NCBI GenBank assembly: GCA_021784975.1
Contig: JAJYGU010000452.1
Location: 1 to 36,824, forward strand
Direction: 5' to 3'
Length of the DNA: 36,824 nt
Source of the DNA: Planctomycetota bacterium
Lineage (GTDB): Bacteria > Planctomycetota > Planctomycetia > Pirellulales > Thermoguttaceae
The notes beneath the pieces are model-generated. The model was given only the letters and a program-made list of their open reading frames with translations. It did no database searches and was not told where the DNA came from. Below, piece after piece: positions 28,889 to 36,824 of the stretch; within the stretch, counting starts at the first letter, position 1; the number at the start of each line of letters is the position of its first letter. Made by a program: the position numbers and the translations under genes.

Positions 28889-29758
28889 ATGACTACCTCG
28901 ACTTTGCCCGCCCAGGCCTTGCCGACTTGCCCCCTACCCGTCGCAGGCTCCGCGTTACGGATCGCGCCAGCCGACCACGATTTGACGGTGGTCATTCCGG
29001 CCTACAACGAAGAGCAACGCTTGCCGGAGACGCTGACGCAACTGACCGCCTTCTTGAACCACTGGGGGGTAGATTATCGCGTGCTGGTGGCCGACGACGG
29101 GAGCACGGACCGAACGGAAGTGCTGGCCCGCGATCACGGCCCGCGCTGTTCCACCCTCCGGTTGACGCCGCAGGGCGGCAAGGGCCGAGCGGTCCGAGCC
29201 GCCATGCTCCGTGCCGCCGGGCGGGTGCTGGCCTTCACCGACGCCGATCTGCCCTTCGATCTGGCGGCCCTGCGGACGGGCTATGAGTTGATCCATCGTG
29301 GCCAGTGCCAAGTGGTCTTCGGCGCCCGCGACCTGCCTGAGTCCAAGAGCCTGGTCCCTCGGCGGATAACGCGGCGCATGGCCACCTTTGCCTTCCGCCA
29401 GATCGCCAAGTGGCTGATTTCCCGCCAAGTCACCGATACCCAGTGCGGGATGAAGGTCTTCAGCCGCCGCGCCGCTGTGGAAATCTTCTCCAGGACCACC
29501 ATTGAGGGATTTGCCTTCGATGCCGAAGTCGTCCTGCTGACCCATCGGCTGGCCCTGCCGTTCGAGCGGTTGCCGGTGCGGCTGGTCCACGACTTCGACT
29601 CGACGTTGTCGCTGCGTCGCAACGTCGTCCCCATGTTGTACGACGTGTTGCGCCTCTGGCTGCGCGATCGGCTGGGCCACCCATGGCCGGCGCCGCCGTT
29701 GGATTTCGCCGAGGCCGGGCCGACTTCGGAAGATGATCGCAACCGGCTGGCCGCGTAG
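28889..29758 (+). CDS. Glycosyltransferase family 2 (dolichyl-phosphate-sugar transferase-like)
   Basis: LTVVIPAYNEEQRLPETL; VADDGSTDRT; FTDADLPFDL; TDTQCGMKVFSRRAA. Confidence 0.92.
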   Translation: MTTSTLPAQALPTCPLPVAGSALRIAPADHDLTVVIPAYNEEQRLPETLTQLTAFLNHWGVDYRVLVADDGSTDRTEVLARDHGPRCSTLRLTPQGGKGRAVRAAMLRAAGRVLAFTDADLPFDLAALRTGYELIHRGQCQVVFGARDLPESKSLVPRRITRRMATFAFRQIAKWLISRQVTDTQCGMKVFSRRAAVEIFSRTTIEGFAFDAEVVLLTHRLALPFERLPVRLVHDFDSTLSLRRNVVPMLYDVLRLWLRDRLGHPWPAPPLDFAEAGPTSEDDRNRLAA

Positions 29759-29760
29759 CC

Positions 29761-30732
29761 ATGAACCCCACCGCCGCCCGCATCACCTTGCATGCCGACG
29801 ACCTGGGGCTGAACCCGGCCGTCCGCGAAGGCGTCTTACAAGGTTTCCGCCACGGGCTGTTGACCAGCAGTTCCCTACTGAGCAACGCCCCCGACGCCGC
29901 CCGCGCATTGGATGGGTGGAAGCAGCTTGAGGCGGAGCGGCGAAGTGGCGGTTTGCCGTCGTTGCTGAAGCGAGAGCGGCTCGGCGATCCGAATGAGCCT
30001 TTCGACTTGGGCGTCCATTTGAACCTGACTCAGGGCCGGCCGCTGACCGGCGACCGTTACCCAAGCGAATTGCTCGACCGCCGGGGCCGCTTTCCCGGCG
30101 TATTTGCTCTCTTTGCGCGACTGCTCCGCGGCGGCGGTCGCTTCCGTACGGCCGTGCAGGCGGAACTCGAAGAGCAGGTGCGGTTCGTCTGCGACCACGG
30201 TATCAGGCCATTGCCTCTCAACGGGCATCAATATGTGGAGATGATGCCGGAAGTCCGCTCCCTGCTGCCAGGGCTTGCAGAAAAGTTCCACATCCCGACG
30301 GTGCGAGTGGCCTTCGAGCCGACCCTGTTTCGCTCAACGTTCGTTGGTCGTTTTCAACCCTGGCAATGGCCTCTGGGCCGGCTCAAGCGATGCTTCGCCA
30401 AGCGCCTCCGCCGGCAAATGGACCGGGTGAGGATTGCACATCCCGCGGCGTTTTACGGCACCGTGCACGCCGGACGGGTCGACCTGCCGACGATGCGGTG
30501 CTTCCTAAGCCATGCGGGCCGTTTTTCGCTGACGGAGATTGCCCTGCACCCAGCGGTCGAGCGGCCCCTATTGTCCTCCGAAGAGGTCGCCGACGGCTGG
30601 GAAGACCCACTCGGCTCGCTACGTCCCCGAGAACTGCAATTGCTGGTGGCCGATGAGCTGGTGACGCTCATCGAATCCAACCACCTCCGCTTAGGCCGGC
30701 TTGCTTCCGATTCCTCCGACGCCGCTGGCTGA
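29761..30732 (+). CDS. ChbG/HpnK (YdjC-like) carbohydrate deacetylase
   Basis: ITLHADDLGLNPAVREGVLQGFRHGLLTSSSLLSNAP; FDLGVHLNLTQGRPL; PLNGHQYVEMMP; start 3 nt after the GT2 stop. Confidence 0.88.
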   Translation: MNPTAARITLHADDLGLNPAVREGVLQGFRHGLLTSSSLLSNAPDAARALDGWKQLEAERRSGGLPSLLKRERLGDPNEPFDLGVHLNLTQGRPLTGDRYPSELLDRRGRFPGVFALFARLLRGGGRFRTAVQAELEEQVRFVCDHGIRPLPLNGHQYVEMMPEVRSLLPGLAEKFHIPTVRVAFEPTLFRSTFVGRFQPWQWPLGRLKRCFAKRLRRQMDRVRIAHPAAFYGTVHAGRVDLPTMRCFLSHAGRFSLTEIALHPAVERPLLSSEEVADGWEDPLGSLRPRELQLLVADELVTLIESNHLRLGRLASDSSDAAG

Positions 30733-30782
30733 CTCAGCTATTCCGGCCGACAGTGAATATAGACCGTCGGCGGGGCAAAATG

Positions 30783-30858
30783 AGACGTTTAGCCGCCGCC
30801 GGTACGGCGACGATTGGCGGTGCAGGGCCGACCTTCCGTCGGTCGCTGAACGTTTCGG
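30783..30858. repeat. Two-hairpin dispersed repeat, family B
   Basis: GAGACGTTTAGCCGCCGCCGGTACGGCG...GCCGACCTTCCGTCGGTCGCTGAACGTTTC with terminal inverted repeat GAGACGTTTAGC/GCTGAACGTTTC. Confidence 0.75.
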
Positions 30859-30874
30859 TCCATCCCGCATGCGG

Positions 30875-30880
30875 TATAAT
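30875..30880 (+). promoter_or_regulatory. Candidate -10 element TATAAT upstream of uvrC
   Basis: Exact TATAAT 27 nt before ATG 30907; no strong -35 seen. Confidence 0.35.
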
Positions 30881-30906
30881 TCAGTGGGTTTGGGCGCCTC
30901 GCACCA

Positions 30907-32331
30907 ATGGCTGATGAACCTTCTCCGCCTTCCGATAATTCCTCGGCTGCCGAAAAGGTCCGCTCCTTTCCGCAGACGCCCGGGGTCTATCTGATGAAGG
31001 ATGGGGCGGGGCGAGTGATCTACGTGGGCAAGGCGAAGAACCTCCGCGCTCGGGCCGGCAGCTACTTCTTGCCGGCGGCCGCCGAGGACCCCCGCACCGC
31101 CCGGCTCGTGCCGGAGATTCGCGACATCGACTACCTCGAGGCCGAAAGCGAGATCGATGCCTTGTTGATGGAAGCCCGCCTGATCAAGGACATCCTGCCC
31201 AAGTACAATCGCGACCTCCGCGACGACAAGACTTTCCCCTACCTGGAAATCTATACGCGGGAAGACTTTCCCCGCGTCCGCTTGACCCGCCAGCCGATGG
31301 CCCGCGGCACCAAGCTCTATGGGCCGTTTACCAACCCACGGGCATTGCGAGGCGCAATCCAACTGCTGCAAAAGACCTTCAAGTTCCGCACCTGCTCGCT
31401 CGACATCGACGAGAGCGATCCCCGCTGGCGATGGTTCCGCCCCTGTCTGCTGGCCTCGATCCACCAGTGTTCGGCCCCGTGCAACCTGCGGATTTCGAAA
31501 CAGGAGTATCGCAAAGCCGTTCGCCGGCTGCAGCGGTTCCTGGAGGGCGATCGCCGGAAGCTGCTTGCCGAGATGCGCGAGGAAATGGCGGCGGCGGCCA
31601 AAGACCTGCACTTCGAGGAGGCCGCTCGGCTCCGCGACGAAATCGAGATGATCGAGTCGCTCGATCAATGCGGCAAGCTGGAGACCCACGTGCAGCCCGA
31701 GGTCTTTCCCATCGATCCCAAAAAGGGCGTAGCCGGTCTGCAGCGGGTGTTGCGGCTCGAGCGCCGGCCGCGGACCATCGAAGGGATCGACATCGCCCAC
31801 ACCGCCGGCACGGCCACGGTGGCCAGCCTGGTGCAGTTCATCGACGGGCTGCCGTTCAAGCCGGGCTACCGGCGGATGAAGATTCGCGGCGTGGAAGGGC
31901 CGGACGACGTGGCCAGCATCCACGAAGCGGTGGCCCGCCGTTTTCACCACCTCCGCACGGCGGGCGAAGCACCGCCCGACATCCTCTTGATCGACGGCGG
32001 CCCGGGACAGCTCAACGCCGCCTTGGCCGCGCTGCCTGATAAGGCAAGCCATGCTAGGCAGACTGGTCTCGAAGACGAACCCAGTTTCAACGACCCGCAC
32101 GAGAGTTCGGGCCAGTCGCCCGTCCCGGCGGCTAGTGGCGTCGGCCTGACGACGGTGCTCGCGCTGGCTAAGCGTGAAGAGATGGTGTACCTGCCGGGCA
32201 GCCCGGCCCCGCTGCAACTGAGCCGCCATAGTTATGCCTTGCGGCTGCTGCAATACGTCCGCGACGAGGCCCACCGCTTCGCCCAACACTATCACCACAT
32301 CCTGCGGCGCCAGTCGCAAATGGGTGAGTGA
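30907..32331 (+). CDS. uvrC: UvrABC system protein C, short form lacking the C-terminal HhH region
   Basis: GIY-YIG region PGVYLMKDGAGRVIYVGKAKNLRARAGSYF; UVR motif; RNase-H-like IEGIDIAHTAGTATVASLVQF, ILLIDGGPGQLNAAL, IRDEAHRFA-like VRDEAHRFAQHYH; protein ends at RRQSQMGE. Confidence 0.93.
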   Translation: MADEPSPPSDNSSAAEKVRSFPQTPGVYLMKDGAGRVIYVGKAKNLRARAGSYFLPAAAEDPRTARLVPEIRDIDYLEAESEIDALLMEARLIKDILPKYNRDLRDDKTFPYLEIYTREDFPRVRLTRQPMARGTKLYGPFTNPRALRGAIQLLQKTFKFRTCSLDIDESDPRWRWFRPCLLASIHQCSAPCNLRISKQEYRKAVRRLQRFLEGDRRKLLAEMREEMAAAAKDLHFEEAARLRDEIEMIESLDQCGKLETHVQPEVFPIDPKKGVAGLQRVLRLERRPRTIEGIDIAHTAGTATVASLVQFIDGLPFKPGYRRMKIRGVEGPDDVASIHEAVARRFHHLRTAGEAPPDILLIDGGPGQLNAALAALPDKASHARQTGLEDEPSFNDPHESSGQSPVPAASGVGLTTVLALAKREEMVYLPGSPAPLQLSRHSYALRLLQYVRDEAHRFAQHYHHILRRQSQMGE

Positions 32332-32600
32332 ACGCTTGAACCCGACCTTTACTCGGCGGTGGGAATGACCTACACTAGTAAGCTAGATTGTTAATCGTGG
32401 CTTGCGCCATCTAGGCGACTGTCGCCGGACCCAGCGGGTGAGTTTGATGGTGGCCCGCTGGCGAAGGGCTTCTGCCCACTGGCCCAAACATCGCCGGCAA
32501 AGAGGCGGTGTGTGACGAACACTGAGTGGCCGGACAAATACGCGAGGGGGCAAAGCCGACGGCAAGCTACGCTTCAGAGGGTGGGGCAGGGTCGATAGCA

Positions 32601-34664
32601 ATGGTCTCTCACAAGGTGAAACCCGCCAACCTGCCCAACCCGGTGGGAACTTGGCTATGGCTCCTGGGGTTGGCCAGTCTGACCGGCGTCGTGGCCGGGC
32701 TGTCGGCGGCCGCGCTGGATTGGAGCCTCGAGAAGGGGATCGACGCGGTCATTGGTCGGGTCGCCCCGCTGGACGTCGGGGAGATTTTCGCGTTTCATCC
32801 GCTGGTCCTCATCTTGCCTGCGGTCGGCGGACTGGCCTCGGCCTTGATAGTCATGTGGCTGTGCCCGACATTCACCCGCCAGGGGGCGAATGCGATGATT
32901 CGGGCATTTCACCGGCAGCGGGGCGAGTTGGAATTGCGGGGGCCAACCGTCAAGGCGGCTGCCTCGGTGGTGGTTATTTCCTGCGGAGGCTCGGCGGGGC
33001 CGGAAAGCCCCATCGCGGCCTTGGGGGCCGCCATCGGATCCCTGTGTGGAAAGCTGTTCCACGTGTCGCCTGCCCAGCGGCGGGTGCTGTTAATCGCGGG
33101 CTGCGCGTCGGGCATCGGGGCGATCTTCCATTGCCCGCTGGGCGGGGCCCTGTTCGCCATCAGCGTGCTTTATAGTGAACCGGACTACGAGACCGATGCG
33201 ATCATGCCCTCGCTGGTCGCTTCGGTGATGGGCCACTCCACCTTCATGGCCCTGTTGGGCCAGGACAAGTTCCTGGTTCGCGGGTGCGCGAGCTTGTTGT
33301 TCCGGTCGCCGTTGGAACTGGTGCTGTTCTTGGCGTTGGGGGTGGTATGTGGTCTGACGGCGATCTTTTTCGGGCTGAGTTTCCGCTTCGTCCGCTGGGT
33401 GAAAGGCGTCGGCCGGCTTCCACGGTGGCTATGGCCGGCGGTTGGGGGCTTGGCCACCGGCGGGTTGGCCTGTTTTCTGCCCCAGGTGATGGATGCCCGC
33501 TATGATTTCGTTCGCGCAATCATGGACGGGTCGGTGTTTGCCGGCGGGGCCGCCCATTCGTGGTGGTGGTGGACCGCTTTGTTTGGCGCCCTGGTCCTAG
33601 TGAAATGTATGGCAACCGCCTGCACGATCGGCAGCGGCGGGGCGGGCGGGGCGTTGGGGCCCGCGTTGGCCATCGGGGGCTTTGCCGGGGCCGCGCTGGG
33701 GGCGATCTGCGAGGCCCTCGTGCCCGGCATGTTCCCCGAGCCGCTGCGGCAAGCGCTCATCCCGGTGGGCATGGGCGGGGTGCTGGCGGCCAGTATGCGG
33801 GTCCCGCTGGCGGCCATCGTTATGATCGTCGAGATGACCGGAAGCTACGGCCTGATCGTCCCGATTATGCTGGTTTGCGTGACCGCCTACCTGATCGGAC
33901 GCCGCTGGGGGCTGCTGGACGAGCAGGTTCCGTCGAGCGTCGAATCGCCGATCCACACCGCCGACGTGGTCGTCCGCTTGCTGGAGTCGTCGCGAATCGG
34001 CGAACTGGTCGAGGTCGACGGCAGCCCCGTCGTTCCTCCGGACACCCACCTGAATCAACTGGTCCAGCAACTTAAGCCGGGACAACAGCCGGCCTTCATG
34101 GTGGTCCGGGACCGGCGCCTGCTGGGCGTGATCACCGTGCCCGACCTGGCCCATGTCCTCTGCAACTCCCAGCTCAACCGGGTGGTGATCGCCCACGATA
34201 TCATGAACGAGCAAACCCATGCCCTCACCCCCGACCGCAGCCTCTACGACGCCTTGGAAGTGTTTCGCAATAGCCAGCGTGCGGTCCTGCCGGTAGTCTC
34301 CCGCGAGCCGCCCCATTACTTTCTGGGGGCGGTGAGCCGGCGGACCATCTTCGACACCCTGGTCGAGCGGATCCACAGCATGAAGGAAATCGCCTTGGGC
34401 GAGCACAAGGGGCTGCTGGCCATCGAGGAAGAGGCCCGCTTGGACCACCTCTTGATGGCGGTCACCAACGGCCACGGTCCCCAAGTCAAGCGGTTGATGG
34501 TGCCGCTGGAGGTGCTGGGCAAGTCCATCCACGAATCCCAGTTCCGCAGCCGCTACGGTCTGCAGATCGTGGCCGTCGAACAGCCGGATGGAGTGATCCA
34601 GAGCCCGCCCGACTTGTACGTCCCGTTGGAGAGCTCGCAACGGCTACTGGTGATCTCGGCTTGA
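32601..34664 (+). CDS. CLC-family chloride channel/transporter with CBS pair and TrkA-C-like C-terminus
   Basis: SCGGSAGPESPIAALGAAIG; GSGGAGGALGPALAIGGFAGAALG; CBS-type region GVITVPDLAHVL and FRNSQRAVLPVV; C-terminal KRLMVPLEVLGKSIHESQFRSRYGLQIVAVEQPDG...PLESSQRLLVI. Confidence 0.9.
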   Translation: MVSHKVKPANLPNPVGTWLWLLGLASLTGVVAGLSAAALDWSLEKGIDAVIGRVAPLDVGEIFAFHPLVLILPAVGGLASALIVMWLCPTFTRQGANAMIRAFHRQRGELELRGPTVKAAASVVVISCGGSAGPESPIAALGAAIGSLCGKLFHVSPAQRRVLLIAGCASGIGAIFHCPLGGALFAISVLYSEPDYETDAIMPSLVASVMGHSTFMALLGQDKFLVRGCASLLFRSPLELVLFLALGVVCGLTAIFFGLSFRFVRWVKGVGRLPRWLWPAVGGLATGGLACFLPQVMDARYDFVRAIMDGSVFAGGAAHSWWWWTALFGALVLVKCMATACTIGSGGAGGALGPALAIGGFAGAALGAICEALVPGMFPEPLRQALIPVGMGGVLAASMRVPLAAIVMIVEMTGSYGLIVPIMLVCVTAYLIGRRWGLLDEQVPSSVESPIHTADVVVRLLESSRIGELVEVDGSPVVPPDTHLNQLVQQLKPGQQPAFMVVRDRRLLGVITVPDLAHVLCNSQLNRVVIAHDIMNEQTHALTPDRSLYDALEVFRNSQRAVLPVVSREPPHYFLGAVSRRTIFDTLVERIHSMKEIALGEHKGLLAIEEEARLDHLLMAVTNGHGPQVKRLMVPLEVLGKSIHESQFRSRYGLQIVAVEQPDGVIQSPPDLYVPLESSQRLLVISA

Positions 34665-36491
34665 CGGCTGCGGTGAGCGCGGTTGGCGGTTCCACCATTG
34701 CTGCACGCGAGCCGGCGACTGCGGGCTCTGGAAGCGATAGCCGTCAAGGTGCAGGCTAAGCATCAAGGGGTCGTGGATCGGCACGAGTTTGAAATCGGCG
34801 GGACGCTCTCCGTGCCGCTTGAGCAAGAGGGCAGCGGCAGTGGCCCCGATTTCCGCAGCCGGCAACGTGCGGCTTGCACGCGGCGCCGCCTTTCCCGCGG
34901 AATCATCGTCCTCGTCCGGCGTCGGTGGCCGGTGGGCACTGGAACTTTCCCGGAGGGCATCCTGGTTGCCGATCTGCCCGGCTAGCCATTCGTCGACCCC
35001 CCGCCACGGATCGCGAGTGGCGAGGGACAGGGCTGCCAGCCACTCGAGCCGGTAGGGCGAGGCCGGCGTGGGGGGAAGAAACCGTCGCTGGGCGATGGCT
35101 TCCGTCAAACCGGCAGTGGCCTCCTGGGTGCCGTCGATCGCCAGTTGAGCGCAGATCCTGCCAAACCGGCTGGGTTGTCCACCCGTCACGGCGGCAGGCG
35201 GACCGGTTTGCGGGCCGTCCTCGACCAGCAAAAAGTATCGGCCCGCAAATCGCGACACTTCCCTCGGGTCGAGACCGGCCAGCATCTGCAATTCCGGCTC
35301 GGTCAGCAGATGCTTGTCTGCCAAAAACCGATCGAGAGTGCGGCGGCTCAGGGCAGCCAGCCGCGTTGCCTGGTCGGTTTGCACGTAGTAGGCGTAGGCC
35401 AGGCGGCGCCGCGGCGTCGGCAAGTTGACCAGGTGAAACATCGCCCCCGGCTGCTTGGGGTGCGGAAAGGCCACGCCCACCGGATAATCGCCGGGCGAAA
35501 GCGAATTGCCGCTGACGCAATGCGCCGTGTGCTCATCCACACGATCAAAGTAGCTGGGCCGGGTGGCCCCGGGTGACATCAGGGGCACCCCTACGATGAG
35601 GTGTTGCTCACCCAGATGCCGGCGGCCGTACCAGTATTCGGCCACCATAGCCGGCTTGGTCAGATCAAGTAGGTCTTGCAATCGCCCTGCGGCCGCTGCT
35701 TCTAGTCCCTGATCCAGCCGCGCCTGCAAGGCCTGGACCACGCGCGGCGTGCAGCGGTCGCTGGCCAGCAGCACCAGCAACTCGCGGCGGGCGGTGCGAT
35801 GCAGGCGCCACCGCCCCGGTCTCTTGCCCGCCGGGGTGGGACGGGCTAAATCGTCGACCCACTGGCGGATCTGCTCATCGCTGGCCGGCGGCAGCCTCGA
35901 GGCCGACGGCTCGCTCAACAACCACGCCCCCCACGCACGTTTCCAGGCTGACTCCAGCGGACCTTCGGCGTCGGCCGGCTGAGCCGTGTCGGCCAGCCGC
36001 CGCTTCAGCCGCAGCAAAAGCGGACCCACCAGCTTCGGATTGCTCAACAGCCATTCCAGCCGCTCTACGGCGCCGCGGCGGGCCGCGTAGGACTCATCGT
36101 CCAACTGCCGCACCACCCGATCGAGTTCCGCGTCGGACACTGAAGCGGCCGGCGGCAACGGGGTAGGCGGCAGGCGGCGAACCCACTGCTCCAAGCGCCA
36201 GCGGACCTCAAACGAAATGTCCGCCCGCAATAACCATCGGCGGAACTCGGCCGACAACCAAGGGGCCAGTTCCGGCTGGCCCACCATAGTCTCCAATCGG
36301 GCAGCCGCCGCCCGGCGGTCATCGAACCGCTCACTATCCAGCTCGCCGATCAGCCGGGCGACCTCGACCTTCAACTGCTGTAGGCGGCCCGCTGGCTTAG
36401 CTGTGGATGTTGCGCCGGTCGGTGGAGCGCCGTCGCCGACCGCCGGCGCGGCGAGGAGGAATATTGCCAAGATGTTCAGCGGGCGCAGCAC
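34644..36491 (-). CDS. Large secreted hypothetical protein with HEAT-like helical N-terminal region
   Basis: Continuous ORF; inferred GTG start at 36491 gives signal peptide MLRPLNILAIFLLAAPAVGDG; repeats of the type LDSERFDDRRAAAARLETMVGQPELAP / LDDESYAARRGAVERLEWLLSNPKLVGP. Confidence 0.75.
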   Translation of the reverse strand: MLRPLNILAIFLLAAPAVGDGAPPTGATSTAKPAGRLQQLKVEVARLIGELDSERFDDRRAAAARLETMVGQPELAPWLSAEFRRWLLRADISFEVRWRLEQWVRRLPPTPLPPAASVSDAELDRVVRQLDDESYAARRGAVERLEWLLSNPKLVGPLLLRLKRRLADTAQPADAEGPLESAWKRAWGAWLLSEPSASRLPPASDEQIRQWVDDLARPTPAGKRPGRWRLHRTARRELLVLLASDRCTPRVVQALQARLDQGLEAAAAGRLQDLLDLTKPAMVAEYWYGRRHLGEQHLIVGVPLMSPGATRPSYFDRVDEHTAHCVSGNSLSPGDYPVGVAFPHPKQPGAMFHLVNLPTPRRRLAYAYYVQTDQATRLAALSRRTLDRFLADKHLLTEPELQMLAGLDPREVSRFAGRYFLLVEDGPQTGPPAAVTGGQPSRFGRICAQLAIDGTQEATAGLTEAIAQRRFLPPTPASPYRLEWLAALSLATRDPWRGVDEWLAGQIGNQDALRESSSAHRPPTPDEDDDSAGKAAPRASRTLPAAEIGATAAALLLKRHGERPADFKLVPIHDPLMLSLHLDGYRFQSPQSPARVQQWWNRQPRSPQPSSRDHQ

Positions 36492-36597
36492 TGCGGGTAA
36501 TGGTGAAAACGGGGTTTCAAGTTGAACGATACCACCGGAAGCCAACGAAGGGTAGCCGTCAAGGTGGGGGGGATGGACGCCGGTCAGGCTGATCTCT

Positions 36598-36664
36598 GGG
36601 ACTGTCCCGATTTTTGCGGCGATCGTGCTGCGCACGGTGCCCGGCCACAAGAATGAAATCGTCC
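36598..36664. repeat. Palindromic element, family C
   Basis: GGGACTGTCCCGATTTTTGCGGC ... GGCCACAAGAATGAAATCGTCC; arms match those of 27956-28010. Confidence 0.65.
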
Positions 36665-36794
36665 GCTCTGCGCGCCGTTTGACACCGAATTCGGTACCGG
36701 CTTGATCTTGCGTCGCCACGACATTTGCATTACAAGTCGCCGCTCAAAGACGTCTCGGAAACGGGCAGACTTCACAGCATAGCGAGGAGTTGCC

Positions 36795-36824
36795 ATGCAT
36801 CGCAGGGGAATCTGGCTGATGGTC
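36795..36824 (+). CDS. Start of a protein truncated by the window end (MHRRGIWLMV...)
   Basis: ATG preceded by GAGGAG ribosome-binding-like sequence (agcgaggagttgccATG). Confidence 0.45.
   Translation, partial: MHRRGIWLMV

Noticed and set aside
32350-32600. Possible riboswitch (fluoride or c-di-GMP) upstream of the CLC gene, e.g. GGGGCAAAGCCGACGGCAAGC
   Set aside because: Short similarity only; I could not fold a full known aptamer consensus by eye
32940-33040. Apparent loss of the gating glutamate in the CLC protein (GSAGP instead of GREGP)
   Set aside because: Alignment to the GGSGGREGPIAQIG-type CLC motif places the Glu of GPESP at the gating position, so the residue seems retained
1-36824. 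CRISPR arrays, toxin-antitoxin or defence systems
   Set aside because: No regularly spaced direct repeats, Cas, restriction-modification or typical TA proteins seen; MazG-like protein alone is housekeeping-compatible

Overview
GC-rich bacterial chromosomal window. Protein content and secreted/TAT families suggest a planctomycete (Pirellulales-like), but this is inference with no database search. Gene content is mostly chromosomal. The left edge has the C-terminal part of a tyrosine recombinase next to a tRNA-Phe(GAA) gene, a probable junction of an integrated element. The window encodes about 22 convincing proteins: fused 2-oxoacid dehydrogenase E1, lipoyl-domain/KASIII fusion, HlyD-like adaptor, squalene-cyclase-repeat protein, YjbQ, Gfo/Idh/MocA oxidoreductase, FloA, tetraheme-type cytochrome, TAT-exported aldo/keto-reductase-like protein, TIM-barrel isomerase, degenerate receiver protein, MazG-like, cyclophilin, RsmD, GalE, SurA/PpiD-like, TopA, TrpF, GT2, ChbG/YdjC, short UvrC, CLC channel with CBS and TrkA-C-like tail, plus hypotheticals. 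The most interesting item is the translationally coupled pair at 1051-4415. A fused E1-alpha/beta 2-oxoacid dehydrogenase is followed by a protein in which a lipoyl domain and Ala/Pro-rich swinging-arm-like linker are fused to a complete ketoacyl synthase III, in place of the normal E2 acyltransferase. This suggests a CoA-independent route from 2-oxoacids to fatty-acid or polyketide starter units. Three families of dispersed palindromic repeats also occur in intergenic regions.
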